Source: Purshia tridentata (lineage: Eukaryota; Streptophyta; Magnoliopsida; Rosales; Rosaceae). From it: a stretch of 64,000 nucleotides of DNA. The notes below the pieces were generated by a model. The model saw only the letters and a list, made by a program, of their open reading frames with translations. It was not told where the DNA came from and ran no database searches. The translations under genes and the position numbers were made by a program. The DNA lies in assembly GCA_003254885.1 (NCBI GenBank), contig QANT01005788.1, positions 124,422 through 188,421 of the forward strand, in the 5' to 3' direction. Numbering within the stretch: position 1 is the first letter of the stretch; the number at the start of each line of letters is the position of its first letter. Below, in pieces: positions 11,590 to 23,000 of the stretch.

Positions 11590-12655
11590 ATGGGAATTAG
11601 AGCTGCCCATTCATCTTCTTCTTCCATTGATAGCAGCAACCATCCTGATCATCATCTTCCTAAGCCTGCTGGCTCTTCATCTTCTTCTTCCTCTCTTTCT
11701 CAACAAATCAATGGCAATTACAGTAACGGTCAATGCCATGGTAGTCACAGTGACAGGAGAACAGATTTGAGCACTGATCTAAGACTTGGCCTAAGCATCT
11801 CAACCTCCTTGTCCTCCACTTCAACCCCAAGGTATATATGCACTTTTTCTAAAGAACAAAAAGAAAATTAAGGAAAATTTTAACTCAGCCAAACAATCTT
11901 CCAAGCATCAAATTTGGTCTTTTGGGTTATTACTTCCTATTGATCATGACTACATTCTGATATACAAGGAATTGTATTAACTCCCTCTTGTTTACTATCT
12001 CCAATTCTTATGGGTTGAAAATGATATGTTTAAGTTTAACTCATATATAGTGAAAATAATTTCAGGGAGCAAGCATTGATAAACTGGCCACCAATCAAAG
12101 CTATCTTGAGGAGCACCCTTGCAGGGAAAGCAGAAAACAGGCACCAATATCCCTCCTTTTTTGTGAAGGTCTACATGGAGGGCATTCTCATTGGTAGAAA
12201 ATTGAATCTGTTTGCACATGATGGTTATGATGCTCTGATTTCAACTCTTGGCCTCATGTTCAAGACTACCATTCTATGTAAGTCCCGTATATACACAGAA
12301 TATAGGACCTCCAATTATTCAGATCAAATAATAGTTGGGTTCATATATTTTTTGGAAGCAGGTCCTGGTGTTAATCATGTTCATTCAGACAAATACCATG
12401 TGCTAACTTATGAAGATCAAGAAGGGGATTGGATGCTGGTTGGAGATGTGCCTTGGGAGTAAGCACAAACACAACCTTTAACCAACTCGAATTCTGTTAC
12501 CAACTTTTTGCTAGCTAGCTTCTTCATGTTTTTCATATATAATAGTACTTTTCCCTCCATTACATTGTGTAATTCTGGTCATTTTGGGTTTGATACACAG
12601 GATTTTCTTGACCACTGTGAAAAGACTGAAGATCACAAGAGCAGACAGATGTTAG
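11590..12655 (+). CDS. IAA31-like: Non-canonical Aux/IAA transcriptional repressor (IAA31-like, 201 aa)
   Basis: The four exons are 11590-11831, 12066-12277, 12362-12458 and 12601-12655; all junctions are GT-AG and keep frame. Residues 8-36 are Ser-rich. LRLGL at 64-68 is the EAR motif of domain I, which recruits TOPLESS co-repressors. The domain II position reads NWPPIK (87-92) instead of the GWPPV/I degron core. Domains III/IV (the PB1 fold used for ARF pairing) are present: FVKVYMEG, IGRKLNL, TYEDQEGDWMLVGDVPW, and the basic tail KRLKITRADR. Family knowledge: Aux/IAAs are nuclear repressors of auxin response factors, destroyed through TIR1/AFB when auxin is present. The WPPIK plus following Leu/Arg pattern fits the Arabidopsis IAA31 type, which has a partly conserved degron. 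Slow auxin-driven turnover is therefore expected but is an inference. Confidence 0.9.
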
Positions 12656-14584
12656 TTAAATTATATTTGTTCATCTGATGAGACAAAGTTAGCAGAACAC
12701 TCTGTCTGATCTACCCAGATACCAGTTTTGTCTTAGTGATGGTGTTTCATAACTTCTTACTCAAAAAACATAATCAGAAATACATAGTATGGGCTTTTTT
12801 CAAGTTTGTGTACATCCTCAATATTATAACAGTTTATATCTCCTTCTCTTTCTTATTCGTTTCTTGACTCCATGGCCATGTAATTGTCTCTGAAACATGT
12901 TCAAAGGCCCTCAGAGCCAGCCAATGATTGTAGAAGTAAAAGTAAAGGGAAATCAAACGTGGGGTTGGGCTGGCCATGGATGGGCTTCGTTCATTGTTCT
13001 CTGTGCATTTCTTTTTCTTGGGTTTTTTTTTTTTTTCTCATTGTTAGGTGGGATGTGGTTTTCTTAGAGTCCCATGTTGTCACAACAAGATTGTAGCCTT
13101 TGAAATCTAGTGATGATTAGTAACTATGAATGATCCTTCTCATCAAGACATGACTTGGCACACGTCTTCCCGCTTGTGTGAGCTTAGACGACGTGCACGC
13201 CATCATGCTCATGATCACTCCTGTCGTTTTGATTGCAGAGAGCGGATTTAACTTCCTCAATAAACCCTTTTCAAAAGCTTAATTCAAACATGGATAAAGT
13301 TATAATTAAGCATCATAACTTGATCTGTAATAATGTCAACAGGTGCATCCATTGACCACCCAATTTTCTGAAACGTGGCGGTGGCGGTGGTGCCGAGGGG
13401 GTGTTATCGTCACACGCAGTAACTTTTAGTGATTGTGGTGTTTCAAAAAGCAATAGGAATAAGCTACTCTTCATAATGTCAACTTGTTAAGTAGAGTAAA
13501 GGTTATTAGGTAAGCCAACCACAACCATTGAAGTTGCATCATGAGTAGTCCAGTGGAGGATTCAGGATTTTTAACCTGGAGTCATGGTGGTGACTGGTGG
13601 GCAGCCGGGCAGGTGACCAGCGGGCAGCGGGGTCTACTCGAAGATTAGTCAAAACTTTATTTAACACATTTTGTATTGAACTTAAATTATTCAGATTATC
13701 CAAATTACTCGTCGGACTTTTTTTTAAAAATATCGTTCTCTAAATCCTAAATCTTGTGTTTTAGTACCAAATAAAATTTGAACCTTGTTGATTTAATTTT
13801 GTCATTTTAGTCCTTATGTATTAAGTTGTTTATACATGTACTTATTAATTATTAATTATCGATGTCTATGTTATTATTTTAGATTATTATTTGTATTCAT
13901 GTTTTTCTTATTATTTAAAATTAACGTAATCTTGAGCCAAATGAGCTTAACCAAGCTCAAACTTGGAAAAAATCATAGGAGTCGTATCCAGTTTGAGTCT
14001 AGAAAACATCATTTGAGCTCGAGTCAAGCTTGACCTCGATTAAAAATAAATGAGCTGAATCTCGAACCAGACTTGGCTCATTTACACCCTTATTGTTTGA
14101 CATCAACTTAATCTCGTGCCAAGCTTCAGTTTAGAAAAAATCAAGTGAACTACATCGAGTTTGAGCTTGGAAAAAATCATTTGAGGTAGAGCTAAGCGTG
14201 AAATTATACGATCCGAGCTCCACCAGCTTAGTATTCGATTCGATTCGATTCAACTCATTTACGCCCTTACATTCTGACCCGGCCTCTTTTAACACCTTTA
14301 TCCTAAAGAGAGTCAATTGCCCATGGGCCATGGCCCGTATTGTCGGGTTTACAACTCTATTTTGGGTCGTTTACGTTTCCTTTTTTTTTTTTTTGATAGC
14401 TCTAAAGTCGTTGACAGTTTTGATCCAAAAGAAAAAGTCGTTGACAGTTCAAGAAAGAAACGGAATGGCTTTTCGGTAAATAAGTAAAGAAGAATCGGGT
14501 CGGGCATGTCCGCCGCTCCGAAGTTCAGTTAACTGACGAAATAAAAAATTGGCAGGAGGGAGTATCGGGGGAGAAGAAAAAGCC
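12656..14584. other. Intergenic region between the Aux/IAA gene and BSH
   Basis: The first few hundred bases should be 3' UTR of the Aux/IAA gene. From about 13,930 to 14,280 there is a diverged repeat (listed separately). A poly-T run at about 14381-14394 and a short direct repeat (AAAGTCGTTGACAGTT at 14404 and again about 30 bases on) lie just before BSH. I see no gene. Confidence 0.55.
13930..14280. repeat. Dispersed repeat rich in 'GAGCTCGAGT...CTCATTTACACCC' phrases
   Basis: Phrases such as TTTGAGCTTGG, AAAAAATCATTTGAG and CTCATTTACACCCTTA recur two or three times within the stretch. A related sequence with the same kind of phrases (AGCTCAAATTTGGCTCG, GTACACCCCTA) is at 23215-23700. This wording is common in dispersed plant repeats. 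Boundaries are approximate, and no coding region is present. Confidence 0.5.
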
Positions 14585-17199
14585 ATGAAGGGCCAGACGT
14601 CGGGTTCTTCGAAAGGCTCTGTCAAGTTCAGGATGTGAGTTTGTTTGTTGCTTCTTCTTCGTTTTCTTAATTGTTTTCGTTTCGGTCTGTGAATTCCTGG
14701 CAAATAATTATGTATATGTATCACAATGGGTAGGCCAACAGCCCAGAACTTGGTACCAATTCGCTTGGACATTGAAGTCGAAGGCCAAAGGTTCAAAGAT
14801 TCTTTCACTTGGAACCCTTCTGGTAGAAGTTGAATTTTTTCAATTTTATTTTTGTTTTTGTTTTTTTAAATTGTGATTCTTGCACAGTTTACACTTGACA
14901 GCACTTAGTAATGGGTTTCGTTTTATGTTGATTGTTGACAGACCCTGATTCAGAGATTGTGGTGTTTTCGAGAAGGACAGCAAAAGACTTGAAGCTTCCT
15001 CCAGCTTTCATTACACTCATTGCTTCTTCCATTCAGGTTGGGCTTCATTTAACTATGTCAAATTTTCCCATCAAACTTTCTGCTAATTACTAATAGCTTA
15101 TGACCATGTTATCTGATTTCAGTCACAGCTTGCCGATTTTCGATCATTCGAAGGCCAAGACATGTACACAGGCGAGAAGATTGTTCCAATTAAGGTTACA
15201 CTTTACATATTTCTACACATTGGGAAGTGGCTACCTTTCAATGCTTTTTGTTTATTAGCAAACTTCTAATGCTGTTTATATTCTCAGCTTGATCTTCGAG
15301 TAAACCATACTGTTATTAGGGACCAGTTTTTATGGGTAAGCTTCAACAATTTTTGTTTCATCATATCATTTCAATAGCTCCTGCTCTTGCACATGGGTTT
15401 CATCTATTATTTGATGGATTTCAGGACTTGAACAACTTTGATAGTGATCCTGAAGAGTTTGCTAAAACCTTCTGCTCAGATTTAGGGATTCAAGACCCTG
15501 AAGTTGGTGTAAGTCATCAATTTCTAAACAAATGCGATTTTGGTTGACACATAAATGCAATTCACTTTAATTGAAGCTTTTGGTTTTTGTCGAAGTTGGA
15601 ACATTGATGTCTTTTCAGTTTGCTAAAAGAAGTAATTCTCTATTTGCAGCCTGCAATTGCTTTTGCAATTAGAGAACAACTGTATGAGGTTAGATTTTAT
15701 TGCTTCTTTGATCTGTTATGTGTTTGTGCCTCTTTTGTACCTTACATTAGTTACGTTGTAGGTGCAAGTAATGTGAGTAATTTAATCTTTGGTCTTTTTG
15801 TATCTCATCTTCTAGATTTCAGTTCAAAGTGTAGCTTCAGCAAGAGAAAGTAGAATAAGCAAGAAGGGACGCCGAGGGGTTGAACATACTCCAGCCAGGT
15901 TTTTATGTTGACCCTTTTTTTTTAACCCTACAATTCATTTAAGGTAGGATAAGGGAATATACATTGTAAGGCCTACATGAAAGTATTTATGTCATTAACT
16001 CTCCTCTCTCTCTCTCTCACAGTAAAGCTGGTAGTACTGGATTGGACCTGGTGAAGTTATTTGGTCACAGATCCAGTGTTGTTCGGTGTGTCTTCTCACT
16101 CTACTAAGTTTTGGAAATCTCTTTTCTGCTGAAATGTGAAATTTTCATTGCATATGCTTTTAAATAGAACTAAAAATACTATAATTGCACATATGATGTT
16201 ATAAGATCATTAGCCTGTTGCCTAATCGTATCTTCCTCTGGCATATAACCAAAACATAACCTTGAACGGAGAAATGAGATATGTTGGCATACTTGCTAGA
16301 ATTTTATGAATTAAAGCCTTCTTCCCCCCATTATAGATATAATTTCTTCCAACAGCTTATCTTCTATTAACACAATTAAGTACTAATTCTTTCTAACTGT
16401 GTTTGGCTTACCAGAAATATATAAAGGTGAACTTTCCACGGTCCATGTTGGAAATTTACTTATACTGTTCCAGTATCAACAACCTTCTTCATTATCATCA
16501 AGTTGGTCTTGTTTTGATCTACCTCAAAAGAGGAAAGTGCTTGACAGCAGGGCAATAGGCTTATATCCTATACCTCTAAAATTTAAATTGTCAAGTCAAC
16601 TGCATATTACTTACTAAAACTCTCTATCAACTTCTGTGTAAATTAACTTTTTGAAAGCGATCATAACAACGAAAAGAGAAAAACCTTCATTCTCATACTT
16701 TAGCCCATCAAATCTCACGTAGGAACCCAAGGGAATACTTTGTTTCATTATGCGGATTTAAACCTACCAAGATACCTATAGATATTCAATTCCTTCATGC
16801 CTCTCCAAAAACATTTTCCTAAGTGAATGATAGGGTGCCTGGTTGAGGTCAATTGCTCCATCAGTATGATGAATACTTTCCCGTATATGTTGTGTTCAAT
16901 ATCATCAAGGTTTTTCTTTTCTTTCCTTTTTTGTTTTTTCAGCTTTCCAACATCATCTTTTTATTTGGTCACAACTCCTATGATTAATATGATTTGTTTC
17001 AGTACCTTGTGTTTAAAATTTGTACTAGTTGATGGAATTTTTAGAAAAATTTAAATTGAAATACCGAGTGTTTTTCCCCTTTGCTCCCAAATGTATCAGG
17101 AAAAGAAAGGAGTGGGATGTATACGAACCCATTGTTGATCTTCTATCTAGTGAGGAGGTGGATGCCCTTGAAGCAAAAGAAGAAAGGACTGCTCGGTGA
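14585..17199 (+). CDS. BSH: BSH: SNF5-type subunit of SWI/SNF chromatin remodeling complex (240 aa)
   Basis: The ten exons are 14585-14634, 14734-14822, 14942-15036, 15123-15194, 15288-15335, 15425-15508, 15650-15688, 15816-15898, 16023-16085 and 17100-17199, all GT-AG and in frame. The protein is 240 aa, the size of plant BSH (BUSHY). Two SNF5 repeats are visible: VPIRLDIEVEGQRFKDSFTW (from about residue 24) and VPIKLDLRVNHTVIRDQFLW (from about residue 100), followed by the DPEEFAKTFCSDLGI and AIAFAIREQL stretches. The C-terminal part is basic and ends with a conserved acidic stretch (DLLSSEEVDALEAKEERTAR). Family knowledge: SNF5/INI1/BSH is a core nuclear subunit that helps assemble SWI/SNF and contacts the nucleosome. 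The second codon block is split so that residue 17 (Met) spans intron 1; intron 9 is about 1 kb. Confidence 0.95.
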
Positions 17200-19433
17200 A
17201 TTAATACACAGCTGTAAGGGATATTATTTTGTTGTATGGGGCACCCTTAATTGACTAGCTAGGAGTATGAATTTTCTGCCTATTGGAATAGGGCACCTGT
17301 AGTTGGCTAGCTAGGAGTGTGAATTCTCTCAGTAGTGAAAAATCTCCCTGTCATTTTGATCCTAATTCTGGTTCCTGTAGTTCAATCCTTAACCGTTGTA
17401 TGCAATGAGTCGCTAAAATCTACTTGTCACATGATCAGCACGTGAGAGGTGGGATGTGAGAGACATAGTATACAAATGGTTACTTGCGGGGAAGATTTTA
17501 TCCCAGCAATCTACATGTGTAACTATGTCCTTTTCTGCACAATGCACATCGTGAATTTAAATACATAAAAGACAAATTTGGTTGGGTCCTTGTCTTCCTT
17601 GTATTGTCAACTCTAAAAGGCAATCGCTTTTCCTCTTATTCATTCATTGCCAATCTTGTGATATCATCTTCATTTGTCCACTTGCGACAAAAGACGATTT
17701 GATCTTTAAAAGAAGAAGAAGACGAGTTATAGCCATCAGCCCATCCAAGTCGTCTTAGTGATGATTTTGAAGGAAGAAGAAAAAGAGGATTGGTGGCATC
17801 ACTGGCATGGCCTGAAAATAGTAAAGAGACTTAATCCTCTATTAATGCAGCATGGGCATGGACCTATGGAGCCTACCCATGTCTCCATTTACTTGCTTTG
17901 ACTTGTTAAATATGCAAATTTAAGTCCATTTCTGTGACCTTTTATAAAGACACCGACTGTGAGTCTGATTGAACTTCCAATAAGGTATTAGGTATCAAAG
18001 TGTTCTTGTACTCCATTTACTGTTCCTAGCTCCATTATTTTGGACAACTTATTCTCGTACTCTCTGCTGCTCTGTTAAAGTGCTTTTAGCATGATTTGCA
18101 TGACAAATGTGTTTGTGAAAAAGTATTTTTATTATGATTTGCATGACAAATTATCTTCTTCTTCAATTTTTTTGTGTTTTTTAATCTCCATCAACTCTAC
18201 TTCTTACCCAAAACTTCAATGTCAAATCATCGGATCAAAGAAGCTCAAGCTTCACATTTGCCCCTGCATGAAAGCCAGTGTTAGACCATCGTGGACGTTC
18301 ATTAAATTTTCTATATTTGATTTTGAATCTTCCAACTTTAAAACTTTAATACAGTACTTGGCTTCTTTCATGTAAGAAGTCATTCATTTTTATTATAAGT
18401 TAATTCCATTGGCACGTGCTGACGTGTTGACTTATGAGGAAGAATTGCTCATCAGGGAAAAGAGAAAAGAAAAGAAAAATAAATGGACGTATCAATATGT
18501 GATATTGTGATTGATGAGTTGTGAAGAGGGTGAAGAGCTAAGCATTTTTCGTCATGTTGTGCCATAACACTTCAGAAATTTGCAATTTGCTCATTTATTT
18601 TTTATGTTTGACATTGTGAGTAGATGAGAAATTCCGATGGATCAAGATCCGAACCCGTCTGAATTTAGCTAACTTACAAATTGATTTAATGACTCCACAC
18701 AAGTTCGTTTTGCAGAAGGTACAAGAAGCAGAGCATATTGATTAGAAAAAACAATGTGTGGGATTTTATTAAAACAGCCGAAAAAAGTAGGTGGGAATTG
18801 TGTGAATTATCTGTAGAATTCCTTTTCCACCATGCTTGATTGTATAGTTACTATAGTATTAATTTTGTAACCAATTATAATGTTCAATGTTTATACAGTA
18901 CAACATGACAGCAGTCACTGGACCATGCAAATTTATATATAATTGGGACTATATACACTTGAGGACCACAAAGAAGACAAAGAGGAGATAAGGCATATAG
19001 ACTACACACAAAAAATCATGAGGATCAGAAGAAGAAGAAGGGGATCAAAAAGTTGTTCTAAATTTCCATTAATAATCTCACTGTGTTGTTTCATTAACCA
19101 CAGGGATTTTCCTAAAAAACTTTCCAAGGCAATGGGGGGGAATTTTACAATTACACCTCACAACTCCCTCTTTAATTTTTTGTTTTCTCTTTTCTCAGTT
19201 GGGTTTACTTCTTCTTGCCCACCATAGTTTGATCAACAAGATGATCATCATCCCAACACATAAACACTATCTACAAGTAATACTTGCATATATATAAATA
19301 CATATATGATGCAAGCAAAGGATGACCCATATATGCTAATTCCTGAAGTGGGTCTGTTTTTCTTTTCTCTTTTTTTTTTTCTTTCTGGGTGATATATATC
19401 CAGGAAGCCAAAGGCTGGCCATGTGGTTATATA
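17200..19433. other. Intergenic region downstream of BSH
   Basis: The first few hundred bases are probably BSH 3' UTR and contain a small imperfect repeat (GGGCACC...GGCTAGCTAGGAGT at about 17240-17315). The last 100-200 bases may be the 3' UTR of the minus-strand small-protein gene. I see no other gene. Confidence 0.5.
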
Positions 19434-19893
19434 TCAAGAAGAAATGTTGCAGGCTTCGGACTTGGACTTGTCCAGAATAGACCACATCACCTGAACATCT
19501 TCATAAGCGCATGCCATCACTTCACCATGCAGAGCGGTCACACTATTTTCATTCCCTGCGCAAATGGACAATTGCTCCATCAACATCTTGCGCATACATA
19601 CATACATATATATATATGAGTCTTATAACTGTACACAAATGTTGAATGTTGATACACAAATGTTGTCTTGTTTGTCAGACTGTGAATCTAAATGTCGATT
19701 ATGTAATTCAGATTCACAGTCTGACCAAAACTTAAGTTGTACTTGTGATGATATATAGTACAAATAAAAGTGATCGCTAATAATATATACCTTGCAGCTG
19801 GGACTTCTTATGATCTCTGGTTCCAGGCTGCTGGTTGAAGAAGGTACAAGCTTTCCTGAATGGAGATGTGATGGTCTTTTTCCAAGAAGCCAT
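19434..19893 (-). CDS. Conserved-looking plant small protein, function unknown (74 aa, two exons)
   Basis: Exon 1 is 19893-19791 and exon 2 is 19555-19434 on the minus strand. The donor is CAAG|GTATAT and the acceptor GCGCAG|GG; joining gives one open frame. The start MASWKKTITSPFRKACTFFN is typical of a family of very small plant proteins annotated only as hypothetical. The second exon carries HGEVMACAYEDVQVMWSILD, then a Ser/Lys tail. There is no signal peptide or membrane segment; the N-terminus is basic and amphipathic, and Ala, Tyr and Trp residues in exon 2 suggest a short helical interaction segment. A TATA box at 19991-20001 sits about 100 bases upstream. The intron contains a perfect 16-bp inverted repeat. 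Neither exon is long enough to stand out as a single open frame, so the gene is easy to miss. Confidence 0.75.
19674..19725. repeat. Perfect 16-bp inverted repeat (hairpin) in an intron
   Basis: GTCAGACTGTGAATCT at 19674-19689 is exactly the reverse complement of AGATTCACAGTCTGAC at 19710-19725, with a 20-base loop. Pairing resumes for a few A/T pairs after one mismatch outside the arms. It lies within the intron of the small-protein gene. Confidence 0.95.
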
Positions 19894-19990
19894 ATATTGT
19901 ATATAGTTTAATAATTGGTATGTCTTTGTTGCAGAGATAAACAAGGGATGTCTCTCTTTCTAAGCCCTGTGCTACAAAGCTAGCTGGATA

Positions 19991-20001
19991 AAATATATAT
20001 A
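19991..20001 (-). promoter_or_regulatory. TATA box of the minus-strand small-protein gene
   Basis: Read on the minus strand this is CTATATATATTT, about 100 bases before the ATG at 19893. Confidence 0.5.
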
Positions 20002-20002
20002 G

Positions 20003-23000
20003 TGGGTAAGAGGGAGGAGAGGGTGAGAGAAAGAGAGGGGCAAGATCCGTGAGATGGGGTTTTTTGAAGATTGGAAGAACATCACGCACTCGATCTTTTT
20101 TTATTTATATTTATTAATTTTTTATTTTTCTTATCTCCTCATCATCGAAGGTCGCCGACTGTCACCAAAGCACATGGCGCACAGACCCCCCCACCTTCGA
20201 CCCCCTTACACGTGATCCCCTTTACTTTTCTGAATGTGACGTATATTATGAGATTGCCTTGCCCCATCTTACTCCTCTCCCCCTCACATAACTTGCAAAA
20301 TTGCCTTTTCACCAAAACCAGACCCCATAATTTCGAGTAAAACATTAATAAATGGGTTTTTTATATTCAATATGTTTGTCTCATTATATGTATATAATTT
20401 CACTACAACATTTTAACATTACATTATATTATGAGGTTGTTTTAGTGTATCGGTGTTTAGATTGATCATTTTGGGGTCGTCTTATTACTGTATCTGTGTT
20501 TAGTGGGTCGACTGGTATTGCAGAAAAGTGTTTATTACATTTTTCTTCATGTTTCAAATGTGAGTGAGAATAAAATACAAAATTATTCTTTTAACCATAG
20601 TATTGCCACATTATAAAACAAATCATTGTTTTATAATATGGGGTGAACAATATATTTATACTTTTAGGATCGTTTGGTGTGTGGAATAATCAATTCCTAT
20701 GAATTTTCTAAAAGATTTTCATTCCTATAATTGATAATGCTAGGAAAGTAACCTAATAAATATCTTTTTATTTTCATTTCAATGTTTGGTTTGCACATAA
20801 ATAAGAAATAAAATGGTCTTGAAAGAGCATAATTAATGCCTTCTTATATGAAGGGAAAATCAAACTCAAGTTGAGAGGAATGATTCATTTTCCTCCTTTT
20901 AGGGACATTAGATTCTCATGAAATGATTTCTCATGCTTGATCTTGCCAAATATGCAAATTAATTAAATTATTTTCTCATTTCGAAGATTCTAAAACTTAA
21001 ACGAATCGATTATTAGAATAAAGTATTAATAACATTTATCCATATCATAATATATAAATTGGTTACACATAAAAGTTACATAATAATTTTTCAAATAAAA
21101 TTGATACCCAACAGTTCTCATTGCAGTCTTGATAGTTCAATGAATTTCTTGCATTATGCATATGACCTTCTCTGTCTCACTTGCAAATTGGGTCAGGCTG
21201 TGGACTACTTCCATTGGTTTAATTCCCTGCAGCTTCGTACATTGTGACTGATATTGCAGTGCCTCAACCCAATGCTGCATATTCTTGGCCTTTTAATGTG
21301 AAATTAATATATCCATGGCTAATTATCCATTCCATTCACTATTTATGTGAAGTCCACATGCTCTGGTAGGCACAAAGACTGACCAAAACAGCCAAATCTA
21401 TTTGCAGTCTGTATGCTCATATACCCCAACCATATGCTATTCTATGTTCTTTTATTTATTAATTAATTAATTAATTAAACCCCATTAATCTTTGCCCAAA
21501 TGCATGCAGTTATACATGGATTAATGGGTCCGCATTAAACCTTACTTAATTAGTATAAAAACTTCATTAGTAGTGCGTAGATTTTAATCATGAGTTGACA
21601 AATTAACCACTCATTCACACTTCAATTCAATTAAGGAGAACATAATATAATATATATCTATACAATGCTATATTATATTATACTATGAAATTGTAGTCTC
21701 AACTCTCAAGGCAGCTAGCATTGCCAATTTGCCATTACAAGGCACATGATCTTCTTTGCATAACGTGTTTTTCTAGTAAACCAAGAAGGTCATCATCATA
21801 TTGCTAAAAAATGTAAGAAAGAGGGATGTTAAATTAAGTCAAGCTTTAACTTCCTTGGACTTTTAACAACCCATTAATTTAATGTTCTTATGGAAACATA
21901 AAATGCTCTGTTATGTCTCTGCACTAATACTACTAGTTTATAATGCAAATTTCATGCAGTGTGAATGTACATCCCCCCTTTGAATTTGATCCTAGCTTCT
22001 GGGGCTTTTTTTCTCTTCTTTTTTTCAAAGTTGATTAATTTAGCTTGTTTATTGCACCCCACATGCTCAATCACATTTTACCTGTGATAAAATATATGTA
22101 TGGTTATAGTTTTTTATAAATGGATCTTTCCAATAAATAATAACTCAAAAGGATGATTGGTGGGTGGTTTTCACATGTTGATCGACAGACACTGCATGTT
22201 TGGGACTCAATTCATGGTCGGTTTTTTTTTTATTTCTTTACAACTTTTTAGTGGATGGTTTTGTTGAAAAAATCTCTAGTGGTATTAGTAATTTGCTGCT
22301 TCAATAAGGATGTAAAATTACAGTTTCGAATTTAAAATTTATTTATAATTTGGAGTCTCAGTATTTAAAAGTTGAGAATTAAAACTTAAAATTTAGATGA
22401 TGAATGAATGAATGTTGTGAATTAATATACATCTGAAAATAAACAAAACTTACAGTTTTGAGTTGATCCGCGAGATTGATCCACACTGTTATTGGTTGCA
22501 CGGTTAACCACTGAAGAGAAGTAGTGTGGCTTGGTTTGCTAACTTATATGCATGTCTCATTCACTTGTTGGAACTTGGACGTACGTACTTATCTTTATAT
22601 TTTTATGTCCTCTTTCTCTGAGCATCTTATATATAAAATGTGATAAGAGCACAAAACGACCCACTTAATAATTGAGTAGGAACACCAACACTCAGAAACT
22701 ATGGTGATATTGAGTGGCGGTGGTGGAGGGTTAAGTGCAAAATGGGGTCTGTCTAATTGAATAAGATTGGGATCCAATATCAGATTCATGGAGAATTGGA
22801 TTTTGTACATGTAAAGGTACAAAGGAGATCGATCATCCGGACAAGCTCAACCAACAAAACCCGAAACAGCCCCAGCCAAAACCCGACCCAATTGGTTGGA
22901 TCATTGCCTCAACTTTAAGGCCATGAGAGACTCTGAGGCTGTGAGCTGCTCCACACAATAATGTCATGTGCTTGTCTCTTGAAGCCAAGAAAAGTGGCCC

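Noticed and set aside
20665-20960. hAT-like MITE with GTTTGG ends
   Set aside because: The terminal similarity is short and the inner arms do not pair convincingly, so I did not list it as an element.
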